A stretch of 64,000 nucleotides of DNA from Siphonobacter aquaeclarae (GCF_900103285.1 NZ_FNGS01000003.1:124001-188000); one strand, 5' to 3'. Positions 15,990 through 24,237 are shown, numbered from the stretch's first letter. The notes: generated by a model not told the origin, from the sequence alone. Made by a program: numbers and translations.

Positions 15990-16829
15990 TTACTCCAGAA
16001 TCCGCTGAATGTCATTTGCCTCCCGCAGGTACTCTTCGAAGCGCCCGTAGCTGTCGGACAGCATGAGTCCTTTGAACTTCAGCAGGTTATTGATGTATTC
16101 ATCGAGTACGTCGAGCAGGTTATCCCGGTTTTGCCGGAAAATCGGGATCCAGGTTTCGGGCGAGCTCTTGGCCAGCCGCACTGTACTTGCGAAGCCGGAA
16201 CTCGCCAGCTCGAAGATGCGATTGGCTTCCTTCTCTTTCTCCAGCGTGGTCAGCGCGAGGGCAAACGAGCAGATATGGGAAATGTGGGAGATGTAGGCCG
16301 TATGCACGTCATGCGAGACCGAATCGAACTCGGTAATCTTCATGCCGATGGCTTCGTAGAGGGCCTTGACGGTCGTTACAGCGTCTTCATCCGAATCGGC
16401 TGCGTCACAAATGACCGTGTATTTGTCTGTGAATAATCCGCGTATGGCTGCCTCCGGACCGGAGTACTCGGTTCCGGCCATGGGGTGCGTAGCGACAAAG
16501 CGCCCGCGCTTGGGGTGCTGGCGGACGGCTTCGACGATGGGCCGCTTCGTTGACCCGACATCGATGACGATTTGCCTGTCGACCCGGTCCAGTACGTAGG
16601 GAAGCAGCGTCAGCAGGGAGTCGACGGGCACCGCCAGGACGATGAGATCGGCCTGCTGGATGGCGTCATCGAGGAGGGCCATCTTATCGGCGAGTTGCAG
16701 TTCAAGGGCTTTGACGACGTGCTCGACCTGCTTGTCGACGCCGATGATGGTTTGGGCGAAGCCGGATTCCTTGAGAGCCAGGGAGAGCGAGCCTCCGATC
16801 AGGCCCATTCCGACGATGGATATGGTCAT
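15990..16829 (-). CDS. tyrA: Prephenate dehydrogenase
   Basis: A cytoplasmic NAD(P)-dependent enzyme of 279 residues that converts prephenate to 4-hydroxyphenylpyruvate, the committed step to tyrosine. The Rossmann motif is at the very start (MTISIVGMGLIGGSLSLALKE), followed by DLIVLAVPVDSL, DVGSTK and the prephenate-binding THPMAGTE with its His. The C-terminal helical dimerisation region is present; no ACT or chorismate mutase domain is fused. The ATG at 16829 is set by the Rossmann fold; upstream in-frame residues come from a repeat-like spacer. It is the second gene after an aminotransferase, under the tyrosine leader at 18142-18317. Confidence 0.95.
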   Translation of the reverse strand: MTISIVGMGLIGGSLSLALKESGFAQTIIGVDKQVEHVVKALELQLADKMALLDDAIQQADLIVLAVPVDSLLTLLPYVLDRVDRQIVIDVGSTKRPIVEAVRQHPKRGRFVATHPMAGTEYSGPEAAIRGLFTDKYTVICDAADSDEDAVTTVKALYEAIGMKITEFDSVSHDVHTAYISHISHICSFALALTTLEKEKEANRIFELASSGFASTVRLAKSSPETWIPIFRQNRDNLLDVLDEYINNLLKFKGLMLSDSYGRFEEYLREANDIQRILE

Positions 16830-16863
16830 GAGGGGGTATGAATCTATAGTGAATGTTTTTGGA

Positions 16864-16933
16864 GCTTTAAGCCATAGGCGATAAGCGTTAAGCAAACTAC
16901 TCGCACAGTCGGCTAATGCCAATAGCTTAAAGC
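16864..16933. repeat. Imperfect inverted repeat between the aminotransferase and tyrA
   Basis: Arms GCTTTAAGCCATAGGC (16864-16879) and GCCAATAGCTTAAAGC (16918-16933) pair with two mismatches. Related AGC/TAAGC-type units continue into the last codons of the aminotransferase (to about 16975). It looks like a small dispersed intergenic repeat that has reached into the gene end. Confidence 0.5.
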
Positions 16934-18118
16934 CTACTGCTTATTGCTCAAAGCCTGCTGCCTAATCCTCCTCCCGGCTTCCTCAAAAACACGAACATCC
17001 GCGCAGAGCGAAATACGGATATAGCGGTCGCCCTGGGTACCGAAGATGCCTCCGGGTGTGATGAAGACATGCGCCTTGTGCAGGACTTCGTCCGACAACG
17101 CATAGCCGCTTTCCCAGGTATCCGGAATGCGGGCCCAGACAAACATACCCGTCTGCTGAGGATCATACCGGCAATCGAGCAGGTCCAGCAGTTCGAAAAC
17201 TGCTTTCTGCCGCTCCCGGTAGATCGCATTCAGTCCGGCGTACCAGGAAGGAGGGTTTGATAACGCCTGTATAGCAGCTTCCTGCATCGGAAGGAACATA
17301 CCCGAGTCCATATTCGACTTGAATTTCAGGACATTCGATAAAATCTCCGCGCCGCCGGCGAGTACCCCCATGCGCCAGCCGGCCATGTTATGGGACTTCG
17401 ACAGGGAATTAAGCTCAACAGCGACTTCCTTCGCACCCGGTACCGAAAGGATACTCAGGTACTCCTCGTTCAGGATAAAACTATAGGGATTGTCGTTGGC
17501 AATGAGGATGTTATGCTCTCTGCCAAATGCTACGAGCTCTTCGTAAAGGGCACGGGTCGCTTTCGCTCCGGTAGGCATATGCGGGTAATTGACCCACATG
17601 ACCCGGACGGCCGACAGGTCCGTTTGTGCCAGCGCTTTGAGGTCAGGCAGCCAGCCGGTTTCTTCCGACAGATCATAATTCCGCACTTCCGCACCCGCCA
17701 GCAGCGAAGCCGAGCGGTACGTCGGGTACCCCGGATTCGGAACAAGGGCTACGGTACCCGGCTCGAGGTAGCTCATCGCGATGTGCATGATTCCCTCTTT
17801 CGAGCCGATCAGGGGCAGTATTTCATTGACCGGGTTGAGATCCGCCCCGAAATACGTCCGGTACCAGTCTGCAAAAGCCTGACGCAATGCCGGTAATCCC
17901 ACGTAGCTTTGATATGCGTGGTTTTTCGGGTCTTGCGCAGAAACATGAAGGGCCTCGATGGTTTGGGGCGAAGGCGGCAGATCAGGGCTGCCGATGCCCA
18001 GGTTGACCACATCAAGTCCCCGGCTTTTCATCTCGGCGATCTCTTTCAGTTTCGTCGAGAAATAGTACTCCTGTACCAAATTAAGCCTTTTTGCCGGCTG
18101 GATACTGGACGATGCCAT
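16934..18118 (-). CDS. Class I/II PLP aminotransferase, probably aromatic (tyrosine) aminotransferase
   Basis: A cytoplasmic fold-type I aminotransferase of 394 residues. Motifs include VVNLGIGSPDLPPS near the N-terminus, NPGYPTYRSA, WVNYPHMPTGA, the NDNPYSF segment and the PLP-binding lysine in ELNSLSKSHNMAGWRMG. By sequence it resembles the broad LL-diaminopimelate/alanine aminotransferase group. Its position before tyrA and behind a leader ORF with six Tyr codons argues that it makes tyrosine (and perhaps phenylalanine) from the 2-oxo acids. The ATG at 18118 is preferred; an earlier one at 18184 would overlap the terminator hairpin. The last codons lie in a repeat. Confidence 0.88.
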   Translation of the reverse strand: MASSSIQPAKRLNLVQEYYFSTKLKEIAEMKSRGLDVVNLGIGSPDLPPSPQTIEALHVSAQDPKNHAYQSYVGLPALRQAFADWYRTYFGADLNPVNEILPLIGSKEGIMHIAMSYLEPGTVALVPNPGYPTYRSASLLAGAEVRNYDLSEETGWLPDLKALAQTDLSAVRVMWVNYPHMPTGAKATRALYEELVAFGREHNILIANDNPYSFILNEEYLSILSVPGAKEVAVELNSLSKSHNMAGWRMGVLAGGAEILSNVLKFKSNMDSGMFLPMQEAAIQALSNPPSWYAGLNAIYRERQKAVFELLDLLDCRYDPQQTGMFVWARIPDTWESGYALSDEVLHKAHVFITPGGIFGTQGDRYIRISLCADVRVFEEAGRRIRQQALSNKQ

Positions 18119-18141
18119 GACTGTATGAAGGGGATAAAAAC

Positions 18142-18168
18142 AAAAAAACCGAACCCAACAGGGCCGGT
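18142..18168 (-). terminator. Attenuator terminator hairpin of the tyrosine operon
   Basis: On the minus strand ACCGGCCC, loop TGTT and GGGTTCGGT form a GC-rich stem with one bulge and one G-T pair, followed by seven T. It lies between the Tyr-rich leader ORF and the aminotransferase, where a regulated terminator would be expected. Confidence 0.8.
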
Positions 18169-18209
18169 CGCGGAATGCACTCAATCAAAATGACAAATTC
18201 CTACCCGGC
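18163..18209 (-). promoter_or_regulatory. Candidate antiterminator hairpin of the tyrosine leader
   Basis: On the minus strand GCCGG (18209-18205) can pair with CCGGC (18167-18163), and GGAAT (18201-18197) with ATTCC (18176-18172), separated by a small internal loop. The CCGGC half is part of the 5' arm of the terminator, so the two structures exclude each other. The upstream GCCGG starts three bases after the leader stop codon, within reach of a ribosome paused at the stop. Confidence 0.7.
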
Positions 18210-18211
18210 TC

Positions 18212-18265
18212 CTACGACATTGCGTAGTAGTAATAATAAGAAGCCGTGTAGTTGCGAGATGTCAT
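18212..18265 (-). CDS. Tyrosine leader peptide (17 residues, six Tyr)
   Basis: The minus-strand frame from ATG at 18265 to TAG at 18212 encodes MTSRNYTASYYYYYAMS. Six of 17 residues are Tyr, with five consecutive codons TAT TAT TAC TAC TAC. It begins about 15 bases after the expected transcription start of a consensus promoter and ends just before paired antiterminator/terminator sequences. Such a leader is the sensor in ribosome-mediated attenuation: stalling at Tyr codons leaves the antiterminator free, while completion masks it. The downstream operon (aminotransferase, tyrA) makes tyrosine, matching the codons. The peptide itself needs no function. Confidence 0.85.
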   Translation of the reverse strand: MTSRNYTASYYYYYAMS

Positions 18266-18285
18266 GTTGCGTGATGGATGCGCTG

Positions 18286-18317
18286 CAAAAGTATCGGATA
18301 ATTCCGTATTCTTCAAA
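18286..18317 (-). promoter_or_regulatory. Promoter of the tyrosine operon
   Basis: On the minus strand a -33 TTTG (18317-18314) is separated by 20 bases from the -7 box TACTTTTG (18293-18286). This is a full match to the Bacteroidota promoter consensus. Initiation would fall near 18280, just ahead of the leader ORF. Confidence 0.8.
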
Positions 18318-18441
18318 ATTGTGTATCTTTTTTCATAACGAATTGAACATCAGTTCTGTACCGGTTCCATTAACAGAAAACCAGCCAACCAAACCTACAT
18401 CAGGCATCCCGAAATGCCCAACTCCTCCGTAACTTCACGGC

Positions 18442-20181
18442 ATGGAAGACAAGCAGTTTGTGGTTTCGGCCCGGAAATACCGGCCGGTGACATTCGATTC
18501 GGTGGTTGGGCAGTCGCACATTACGACGACCCTGAAGAACGCCATCCGGACGAATCACCTGGCGCAGGCGTTTCTGTTCTGCGGTCCGCGGGGAGTCGGA
18601 AAAACTACCTGCGCGCGGATTCTGGCCAAGACTATCAACTGCCTCCGCCTCGACGATCACGTCGAGCCCTGCGGAGAATGCGAAAACTGCGTAGCCTTCC
18701 AGAACAATGCCTCGCTCAACGTCCACGAGCTCGATGCGGCGTCGAACAACTCCGTCGAAGATATCCGGAACCTGATCGATCAGGTACGCTACCCGCCTCA
18801 GATGGGGAGCAAGAAGGTATACATCATTGACGAAGTGCACATGCTGTCGACGAGCGCCTTCAATGCTTTTCTGAAGACGCTGGAAGAGCCGCCGTCGTAC
18901 GCCATTTTTATTCTGGCAACGACGGAGAAGCACAAAATCCTGCCGACGATCCTCAGCCGCTGCCAGATTTTCGACTTCAACCGTATTCAGATCAAAGACA
19001 TGGCCGACCACCTCGGCCGTATCGCGAACAACGAAGGGATCCGGGCCGAGTACGAAGCGCTTGAGCTCATTGCGCAGAAAGCAGACGGCGGGCTTCGGGA
19101 TGCGCTATCAATGTTTGACCTCAATGTGACTTTTTCGAAAGACAACGCGCTGCACTACCGCGATGTCCTCGAAAACCTCCATATTCTCGACTACGATTAC
19201 TACTTCCGGATGACCGACGCGCTCCTCGACGGCAGCGTTCCGGCTACCTGGCTGCTTTTTGATGAAATTCTCCGGAAGGGCTTTGACGGCCACCAGTTTG
19301 TGGTGGGCCTCCTCGAACACCTCCGGAATCTGATGGTCTGCAAAGACCCCGCGACAGTCCAGCTTCTGCAGGTATCTGCTTCGGTGCAGAACCGCTACCT
19401 CGAGCAGTCGGCGCGGGCATCCCTTTCCTTCCTGCTGTCGGCCCTGAGCCTGGGCAGCCAGTGTGATATCAACTACAAGCAGGCCAAGCAACAACGCCTG
19501 CATGTGGAAATCGCGCTTTCGAAGATGGCGCACCTGCCGGCGGTGCTGAACCTGGCAAGTCTGCCGTCGGAGCCTGCGGCCGACGGCGAAAAAAAAAAGC
19601 CGGTTGAGTCCGTAAGCACACCTGCCGAACCGAAAGGCGCGGCGCCGGTCGCGGTTCCGCAGCCGGAAGCCCCCGCTGCACCTGTAACCCCGCCAGCTCC
19701 CCCCGTTCCGCGCAAACCGGCTGTCTCCTCCCGGCTGAAAGCGACGATCGACCTCAACGACTTTGCCGAGACGTCGGAGAAAGAAACGGAAGTAGCCGAG
19801 GTAGTCGTCCGGCAAAACCAGGAATACACCGAAGAAGAGCTGCACAAGGCCTGGCATGCGTTTGTAGAACAGCGCCGCCAGGGCGGCTCGATGAGCGAAG
19901 TTGTGATGCTGGACCGCGCTTTTTCGGTCGAAAAACACGTCATTCAGTTGGGAGTTGACAACCCCGTTCAGCTGGAGCTGCTCAACGACCTGAAGACGGA
20001 TCTGCTGACCTTTCTCCGCACAACCCTGAAAAACGGGCAGCTGCAGATACATGCCTTCGTGCTGGAACAACAGGTAAATCGCCTGCCGTACACCCAGTCG
20101 GAAAAATTCAGCTATATGCTCGAGAAAAACCCTGCTATTCAGGATCTTAAGAATTCCCTCGGGCTGGATTTCGACTGGTAA
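18442..20181 (+). CDS. dnaX: DNA polymerase III subunits gamma/tau
   Basis: Clamp-loader ATPase of 579 residues. Domain I has Walker A GPRGVGKTT (48-56), a four-cysteine zinc module (Cys67, Cys77, Cys80, Cys83), Walker B IIDEVHM (128-134) and the sensor region ATTEKHKILPTILSRCQ. Domains II-III extend to about 370. A proline/alanine-rich linker (about 370-440) precedes a C-terminal tau-like domain. A run of ten A at 19589-19598 encodes Glu-Lys-Lys-Lys at the start of the linker; a -1 shift meets a stop two codons later, so a short gamma-like form of about 388 residues is plausible. Confidence 0.96.
   Translation: MEDKQFVVSARKYRPVTFDSVVGQSHITTTLKNAIRTNHLAQAFLFCGPRGVGKTTCARILAKTINCLRLDDHVEPCGECENCVAFQNNASLNVHELDAASNNSVEDIRNLIDQVRYPPQMGSKKVYIIDEVHMLSTSAFNAFLKTLEEPPSYAIFILATTEKHKILPTILSRCQIFDFNRIQIKDMADHLGRIANNEGIRAEYEALELIAQKADGGLRDALSMFDLNVTFSKDNALHYRDVLENLHILDYDYYFRMTDALLDGSVPATWLLFDEILRKGFDGHQFVVGLLEHLRNLMVCKDPATVQLLQVSASVQNRYLEQSARASLSFLLSALSLGSQCDINYKQAKQQRLHVEIALSKMAHLPAVLNLASLPSEPAADGEKKKPVESVSTPAEPKGAAPVAVPQPEAPAAPVTPPAPPVPRKPAVSSRLKATIDLNDFAETSEKETEVAEVVVRQNQEYTEEELHKAWHAFVEQRRQGGSMSEVVMLDRAFSVEKHVIQLGVDNPVQLELLNDLKTDLLTFLRTTLKNGQLQIHAFVLEQQVNRLPYTQSEKFSYMLEKNPAIQDLKNSLGLDFDW
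19589..19598 (+). other. A10 slippage site in dnaX
   Basis: Ten consecutive adenines span codons GAA AAA AAA AAG. A -1 shift (or one extra transcribed A) leads to GCC GGT TGA, stopping at 19605-19607. A +1 shift reaches TAA after about five codons. The site is at residues 383-386, right after the conserved clamp-loader domains, where gamma forms end in other bacteria. Confidence 0.6.
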
Positions 20182-20228
20182 CGCCCTGCTTTCTGCGGAA
20201 ACGGCATCTCACCTGCCGGGGCAATACC

Positions 20229-20236
20229 TATCTTTG
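20229..20236 (+). promoter_or_regulatory. Candidate -7 promoter box for comB
   Basis: TATCTTTG matches TAnnTTTG 41 bases ahead of the chosen comB ATG. Confidence 0.5.
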
Positions 20237-20277
20237 TGCCGCATTTCTTCCCGGACCGTCCGGCGATCCCCTTTCTC

Positions 20278-20982
20278 ATGAAACAAATCGACGTCTGCTT
20301 CACTCCCGAATTGCTTTACCAGCATAAGATTGACAATGCCATTGTAGTTGTGGTGGATATTTTCCGGGCTACCTCCTGTATGGTGACCGGCTTTGCCTAC
20401 GGAGTGGAAGGTATTATTCCTGTTGCGACGATCGAAGAATGCGTAGCACTGCGTGAAAAAGGGTATTTCGCCGCAGCCGAACGGAACGGCGTCACGCCTG
20501 ATGGCTTTGATCTCGACAACTCCCCGTTCAGCTATATGAATGAGAAGTTTGCCGGCTCGACCATCGCCGTTACGACTACCAACGGTACCCTGGCGATTAC
20601 CAAATCCCGCTCGGCGGTGAAAGTCATGATCGGGGCATTTCTCAACCTCGAAGCCCTGGCCGGCTACCTCCGTACGCAACAATATGACGTACTGGTGCTC
20701 TGCGCCGGCTGGAAGGGCAAGCCCAACCTGGAAGATACCCTGTTTGCCGGTGCATTGGTAGACCGTCTCCAAAATGATTTTATGATTTCGGAAGATGCCG
20801 CGCTGATGGCGCAGCGGTTATATGTACAGGCGCAGGGTAACCTGCCGGCCTTTGTGGCGAATTCTTCGCACGTACGCCGCCTGCATCGCCTGGGTATTCA
20901 CAAAGACATTTCCTATTGCCTGCAACACGACCTGTACGATGTCCTGCCCGTTCTCCGGGGGAATCAGCTGGTTCGTATGTAA
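20278..20982 (+). CDS. comB: 2-phosphosulfolactate phosphatase (ComB) family protein
   Basis: A cytoplasmic phosphatase family protein of 234 residues. ComB dephosphorylates 2-phosphosulfolactate in archaeal coenzyme M synthesis. Many bacteria without coenzyme M also carry it, so the physiological substrate here is uncertain; sulfolactate metabolism is one possibility. Family motifs are VVVVDIFRATSCMVTG, AAERNGVTPDGFDLDNSP, TTTNGTLAI, VLVLCAGWKGKPNLEDTLFAGA and the Ser/His-rich NSSHVRRLHRLG. I chose the ATG at 20278, matching the family start MKQIDVCFTPEL. An ATG at 20236 overlaps the promoter box. The next gene starts 17 bases after its stop. Confidence 0.9.
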   Translation: MKQIDVCFTPELLYQHKIDNAIVVVVDIFRATSCMVTGFAYGVEGIIPVATIEECVALREKGYFAAAERNGVTPDGFDLDNSPFSYMNEKFAGSTIAVTTTNGTLAITKSRSAVKVMIGAFLNLEALAGYLRTQQYDVLVLCAGWKGKPNLEDTLFAGALVDRLQNDFMISEDAALMAQRLYVQAQGNLPAFVANSSHVRRLHRLGIHKDISYCLQHDLYDVLPVLRGNQLVRM

Positions 20983-20999
20983 GCCCTTCCACCATCCAG

Positions 21000-21935
21000 A
21001 TGAAAAAGTACCTCCTGCTCGGCCTCCTCGGCCTGATGACTTCCGGCGTATATGCCCAGAAGGCGAAACCCCGGAAACCTGCTCCCAAGAAAAAGGGATC
21101 AGTTACGGTGAAAACCGTCGCCACGCAAACAGCGCTTGACGCCCACCCGCTTCAATCCGGGCAGTCGTATGCCTATGATGTCGTGAATGGTTCGCTGACG
21201 AAGACAGATGCAGAAGAAACGGTTGGTACCAAAAAACGGTACTACGACGTCTATACCCTGTCGCTGAAAGAAGGAGAAGAGCTGCGGATCGAAGCGGCGT
21301 CGGACCGGTACCGGGTGGCGCTTCAGCTCAAAACGCCCGATAACCAGACCATTGCACGGGCCGATACGGCCGAATTTCCCGGCTTCAGTATTCAGAAGCT
21401 GGCGTATAAAGTACCGGCTACCGGTATTTACTCGCTGCGTATTTCGACGACAGACGCCGGCCCTACCGGCGATTACCTGATCCGGAAGTACCTGCTGCCG
21501 GGTACCCTCGAACTACCCGCCGCTACCGCTGACGCCTGCGAACGGCTGCATTTTCTCCTGGCGCACCATCAGGATCACTTCCTGAAACTGAAAGGTAAAA
21601 AGGGCAAAACCGATAAAAAAGCGGGGATCACCGAGCATTACGAAACCCCGTTTGCGTTCGTAGCTGGCAAACCGGCGGAAATTATCTTCGAAACGGAGCA
21701 GCAAAAGACGAAATACCTCAATGTACTTGGCGAGTTTCCGACAAAAGACGCCGCGCTGAAGGCCCATGCGGAATATGTCGCGCAATTGAAAAAATGCCTG
21801 GAAGGATGGCAGACGGATGAATTGTCCGGCGAAAAATTCCAGGAATTCAGCCTTTCGAGCTATACCGATTTCATTACTCTGACGGTGAAGGAAGTGGGAA
21901 AAAAGAAATTCCAGCTGGTCTTCGGGCTGGACTAA
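21000..21935 (+). CDS. Secreted hypothetical protein with PPC-like beta domain
   Basis: A 311-residue exported protein with a signal peptide (MKKYLLLGLLGLMTSGVYAQ), then a Lys/Pro-rich basic linker. A beta-rich segment (about 45-165: EELRIEA..YRVALQL.TPDNQTIA, then ATGIYSLRISTTDAGPTGDYLI) resembles bacterial pre-peptidase C-terminal (PPC) domains. The C-terminal half has no domain I can name. There is no T9SS tail, so it probably stays in the periplasm. It is 17 bases downstream of comB and ends at a good terminator, so it is likely co-transcribed with comB. Its function is unknown. Confidence 0.75.
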   Translation: MKKYLLLGLLGLMTSGVYAQKAKPRKPAPKKKGSVTVKTVATQTALDAHPLQSGQSYAYDVVNGSLTKTDAEETVGTKKRYYDVYTLSLKEGEELRIEAASDRYRVALQLKTPDNQTIARADTAEFPGFSIQKLAYKVPATGIYSLRISTTDAGPTGDYLIRKYLLPGTLELPAATADACERLHFLLAHHQDHFLKLKGKKGKTDKKAGITEHYETPFAFVAGKPAEIIFETEQQKTKYLNVLGEFPTKDAALKAHAEYVAQLKKCLEGWQTDELSGEKFQEFSLSSYTDFITLTVKEVGKKKFQLVFGLD

Positions 21936-21954
21936 CCATCTGGCCTGTTTTTCG

Positions 21955-21992
21955 AAAAGCCCCTGTCGCATTCCCGCGGCGGGGGCTTTTTT
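21955..21992 (+). terminator. Terminator after the comB operon
   Basis: A hairpin pairs AAAAGCCCCTGTCG with CGGCGGGGGCTTTT and is followed by a T run, 20 bases past the stop at 21935. Confidence 0.8.
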
Positions 21993-22631
21993 CATGCCGG
22001 AAACAGCAGGAGAGGTAATCAGCAAAAACGTCAAAAAAAAATGGGAAATTTCCCATTGTTGTTCGGAAAGGTTCGCCCTATATTTACCGCCAGACGCCTT
22101 TCTTTTTTACACGTAACTTTCTCAGGGACACCGGATAAATGCTTTCGCTGACGAGCTGTTCGGCGCAGGAAGTATTTTGTCCGGGAGATAATCAGAAACC
22201 GTTTCCGCGCTCCGGCGCCGGGAGCCTCCGTATGCCTTTTTAGTTGGAAAAGTCCCTTGTTACACGAATCGGAATGAATTATCTCAACCCTAAAAATCCC
22301 CCTGAATAACCCCCTGGATTGCGCGCAACAACTGCCTGCCGGACGACCCACGGCCCCAGGCAGCTGCCTGCCGGCTTTTTGCAATCGCCCAACCGAACGT
22401 AACCTACGGCCGGATGATCCCGTTTTCACGCTTTTTACCAGTAATCGCCCGGAAAAAAGCATACTTCGTCGTATAGACTACCCGGTTACCCGGGAAGGCT
22501 GGAAAGCTATGTCTTGCTGCGGGAAACGGGGATGTCCCGGGTCAGCCGGTTCCGCCTGATTACCCGGTTGTTGCAGGCCCGCCAGTACTGTCCTGCCGGC
22601 CGGATTCCTCACCTTCTTTACTACAAAACCT
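21993..22631. other. Long intergenic region upstream of the tyrosinase operon
   Basis: About 640 bases with no convincing gene. It holds a 16-bp perfect palindrome ATGGGAAATTTCCCAT (22041-22056) after a run of nine A, a weak promoter-like TATATTTA near 22080, and a GC-rich block around 22335-22380 with repeated CTGCCTGCCGG and the palindrome CAGGCAGCTGCCTG before CTTTTT, which could act as a terminator or 5'-UTR structure. A possible 11-codon ORF at about 22274 has no supporting features. The length suggests regulation of the tyrosinase operon. Confidence 0.45.
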
Positions 22632-24236
22632 ATGGCAACCTATTTGCGTCATAACGCGTGGAACAACGGTGGTAACTTCACCAATCTCGACCTTTTCTGG
22701 TATGCGAAAGGCGTCGAAAAGATGATGAGCCGGGGATTGAACGACCCGGCCAGCTGGTGGTTCTACGCGGCCATTCACGGCGAATATGTCAACCCCAATA
22801 CTCCGTGGTACCCCCGGCCTCCCGCCTTTCCGGCCTGGGGGTATATCACGGCTCCGCCGCGTGTGCCGACCTCACCCCTGCCGGCGCCCGCCTCGCTGAG
22901 CCTCTACTGGAATCAGTGTCAGCATGGTAGCTGGTACTTCCTGCCCTGGCACCGCGGGTACCTGATGGCGCTCGAAGTACAGCTTCGGACGGATATTGTC
23001 AGCCTAGGTGGCCCGTCGACATGGGCACTGCCTTACTGGGATTATTTCGGAGGAACGAACGGCAATCAGTACCAGATGCCGCCGGCATTTGCCGCGAGAA
23101 CGCTGCCCGACGGAAGCCTCAACGCGCTGTATGTCTCGATGCGGTACGGTCCGGATGGTAACCGGAATATTTACGTACCCACTCCGGCCGGCGCCGCTGC
23201 TCACCCCGGAGATCCCAACTTTCAGTATGGTATCGTGACGAAAGATGCCCTGAAGAATAATCTTTTTACCGGCTCTAATGCCGTGACGCCGCCTCCCGGT
23301 TTCGGTGGCCCTGAAACGGGCTTCTCGCACTCGGGACGGGCACATGGAAATTTCGAAAGCAATCCCCACGACCTCGTACACGTGTATGTAGGCGGGCAGG
23401 TTTCGGACACCGACTACGGTCTTATGGCTGACCCCGGTACCGCGGCGCTGGACCCGATATTCTACCTCCACCACTGCAATATCGATCGGCTGTGGGGCGT
23501 CTGGAATGCCAGCGGCAATGCCAACCCGACAAGCGCCGCCTGGCTCAACGGCCCCGCGACACGCAAATTTGCCATGCCAACCCCCAACGGGCAGCCGTGG
23601 TACTACACGCCGGCGCAGGTGCAAAACCTCAGCAACCTCAATTATTCGTATCAGGAGCTTCAGGCTCAGCCGATTCCGCATGCGCCGATCGTGGCAAAAC
23701 GCCTGGAAATGCTCGGCGCAACCGAAGCGACCGCCAAAGCCACCAGCGAAGCCGCCACGACGGCAGTACCCAAGCAGCCCGAACTGCTGGGCGCCAGCGC
23801 CGGGCCGCTCACGCTGACCGGCAAAGGCGCGCATACTACCGTGAAGCTCGACGCCACCGAACGGCAGCATACCCTGAAGAGCTTCGCGCTGGCCGCCGAT
23901 CACCTGCCGGATAAGGCGTTTCTGAAGCTGGAAAACGTCAGGGGAACGTTCGATGCCACAGCCCTGAGCATCTACGTGCCTACCACGGGTGGAAAGGAAC
24001 TCCTCGCAGGTACCGTCGGACTATTTGGCCTGCGGCGCGCGAGCGTTCCCGACGGCGAGCATGCCGGGGAAGGGCTCACGTTCATCCTCGATATCACACC
24101 CATTATCGACCAGCTGCACCTGTCCAACGGGCTGTCGGGCGATACGATACCGGTTGATATCGTCCCGAACCGTCCTTTACCGGAAAATACCGAAATTCAG
24201 GTAGGCCGCGTCAGCGTTTACCGACAGGAGTTCTGA
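22632..24236 (+). CDS. Tyrosinase / polyphenol oxidase-like copper protein
   Basis: A type-3 copper oxidase of 534 residues, predicted to hydroxylate phenols and oxidise catechols to quinones. CuA ligands are visible as His49 (AIHGEY), His98 and His107 (QCQHGSWYFLPWHRGY). CuB has His246 and His250 (NPHDLVHVYVG) and His280/281 (DPIFYLHHCNIDRLW). No signal peptide is seen, so it is either cytoplasmic or exported by a non-standard route. The C-terminal domain (about 395-534, LENVRGTFDATALSIYV ... GLFGLRRASVP) resembles the C-terminal domain of plant polyphenol oxidases. It is first in a tight operon with a DUF2182 membrane protein and an orphan copy of that C-terminal domain. Confidence 0.92.
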   Translation: MATYLRHNAWNNGGNFTNLDLFWYAKGVEKMMSRGLNDPASWWFYAAIHGEYVNPNTPWYPRPPAFPAWGYITAPPRVPTSPLPAPASLSLYWNQCQHGSWYFLPWHRGYLMALEVQLRTDIVSLGGPSTWALPYWDYFGGTNGNQYQMPPAFAARTLPDGSLNALYVSMRYGPDGNRNIYVPTPAGAAAHPGDPNFQYGIVTKDALKNNLFTGSNAVTPPPGFGGPETGFSHSGRAHGNFESNPHDLVHVYVGGQVSDTDYGLMADPGTAALDPIFYLHHCNIDRLWGVWNASGNANPTSAAWLNGPATRKFAMPTPNGQPWYYTPAQVQNLSNLNYSYQELQAQPIPHAPIVAKRLEMLGATEATAKATSEAATTAVPKQPELLGASAGPLTLTGKGAHTTVKLDATERQHTLKSFALAADHLPDKAFLKLENVRGTFDATALSIYVPTTGGKELLAGTVGLFGLRRASVPDGEHAGEGLTFILDITPIIDQLHLSNGLSGDTIPVDIVPNRPLPENTEIQVGRVSVYRQEF

Positions 24237-24237
24237 T

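Noticed and set aside
22274-22309. 11-codon ORF as a leader peptide of the tyrosinase operon
   Set aside because: It has no codon bias toward one amino acid and no paired hairpins with a matching stop, unlike the tyrosine leader.
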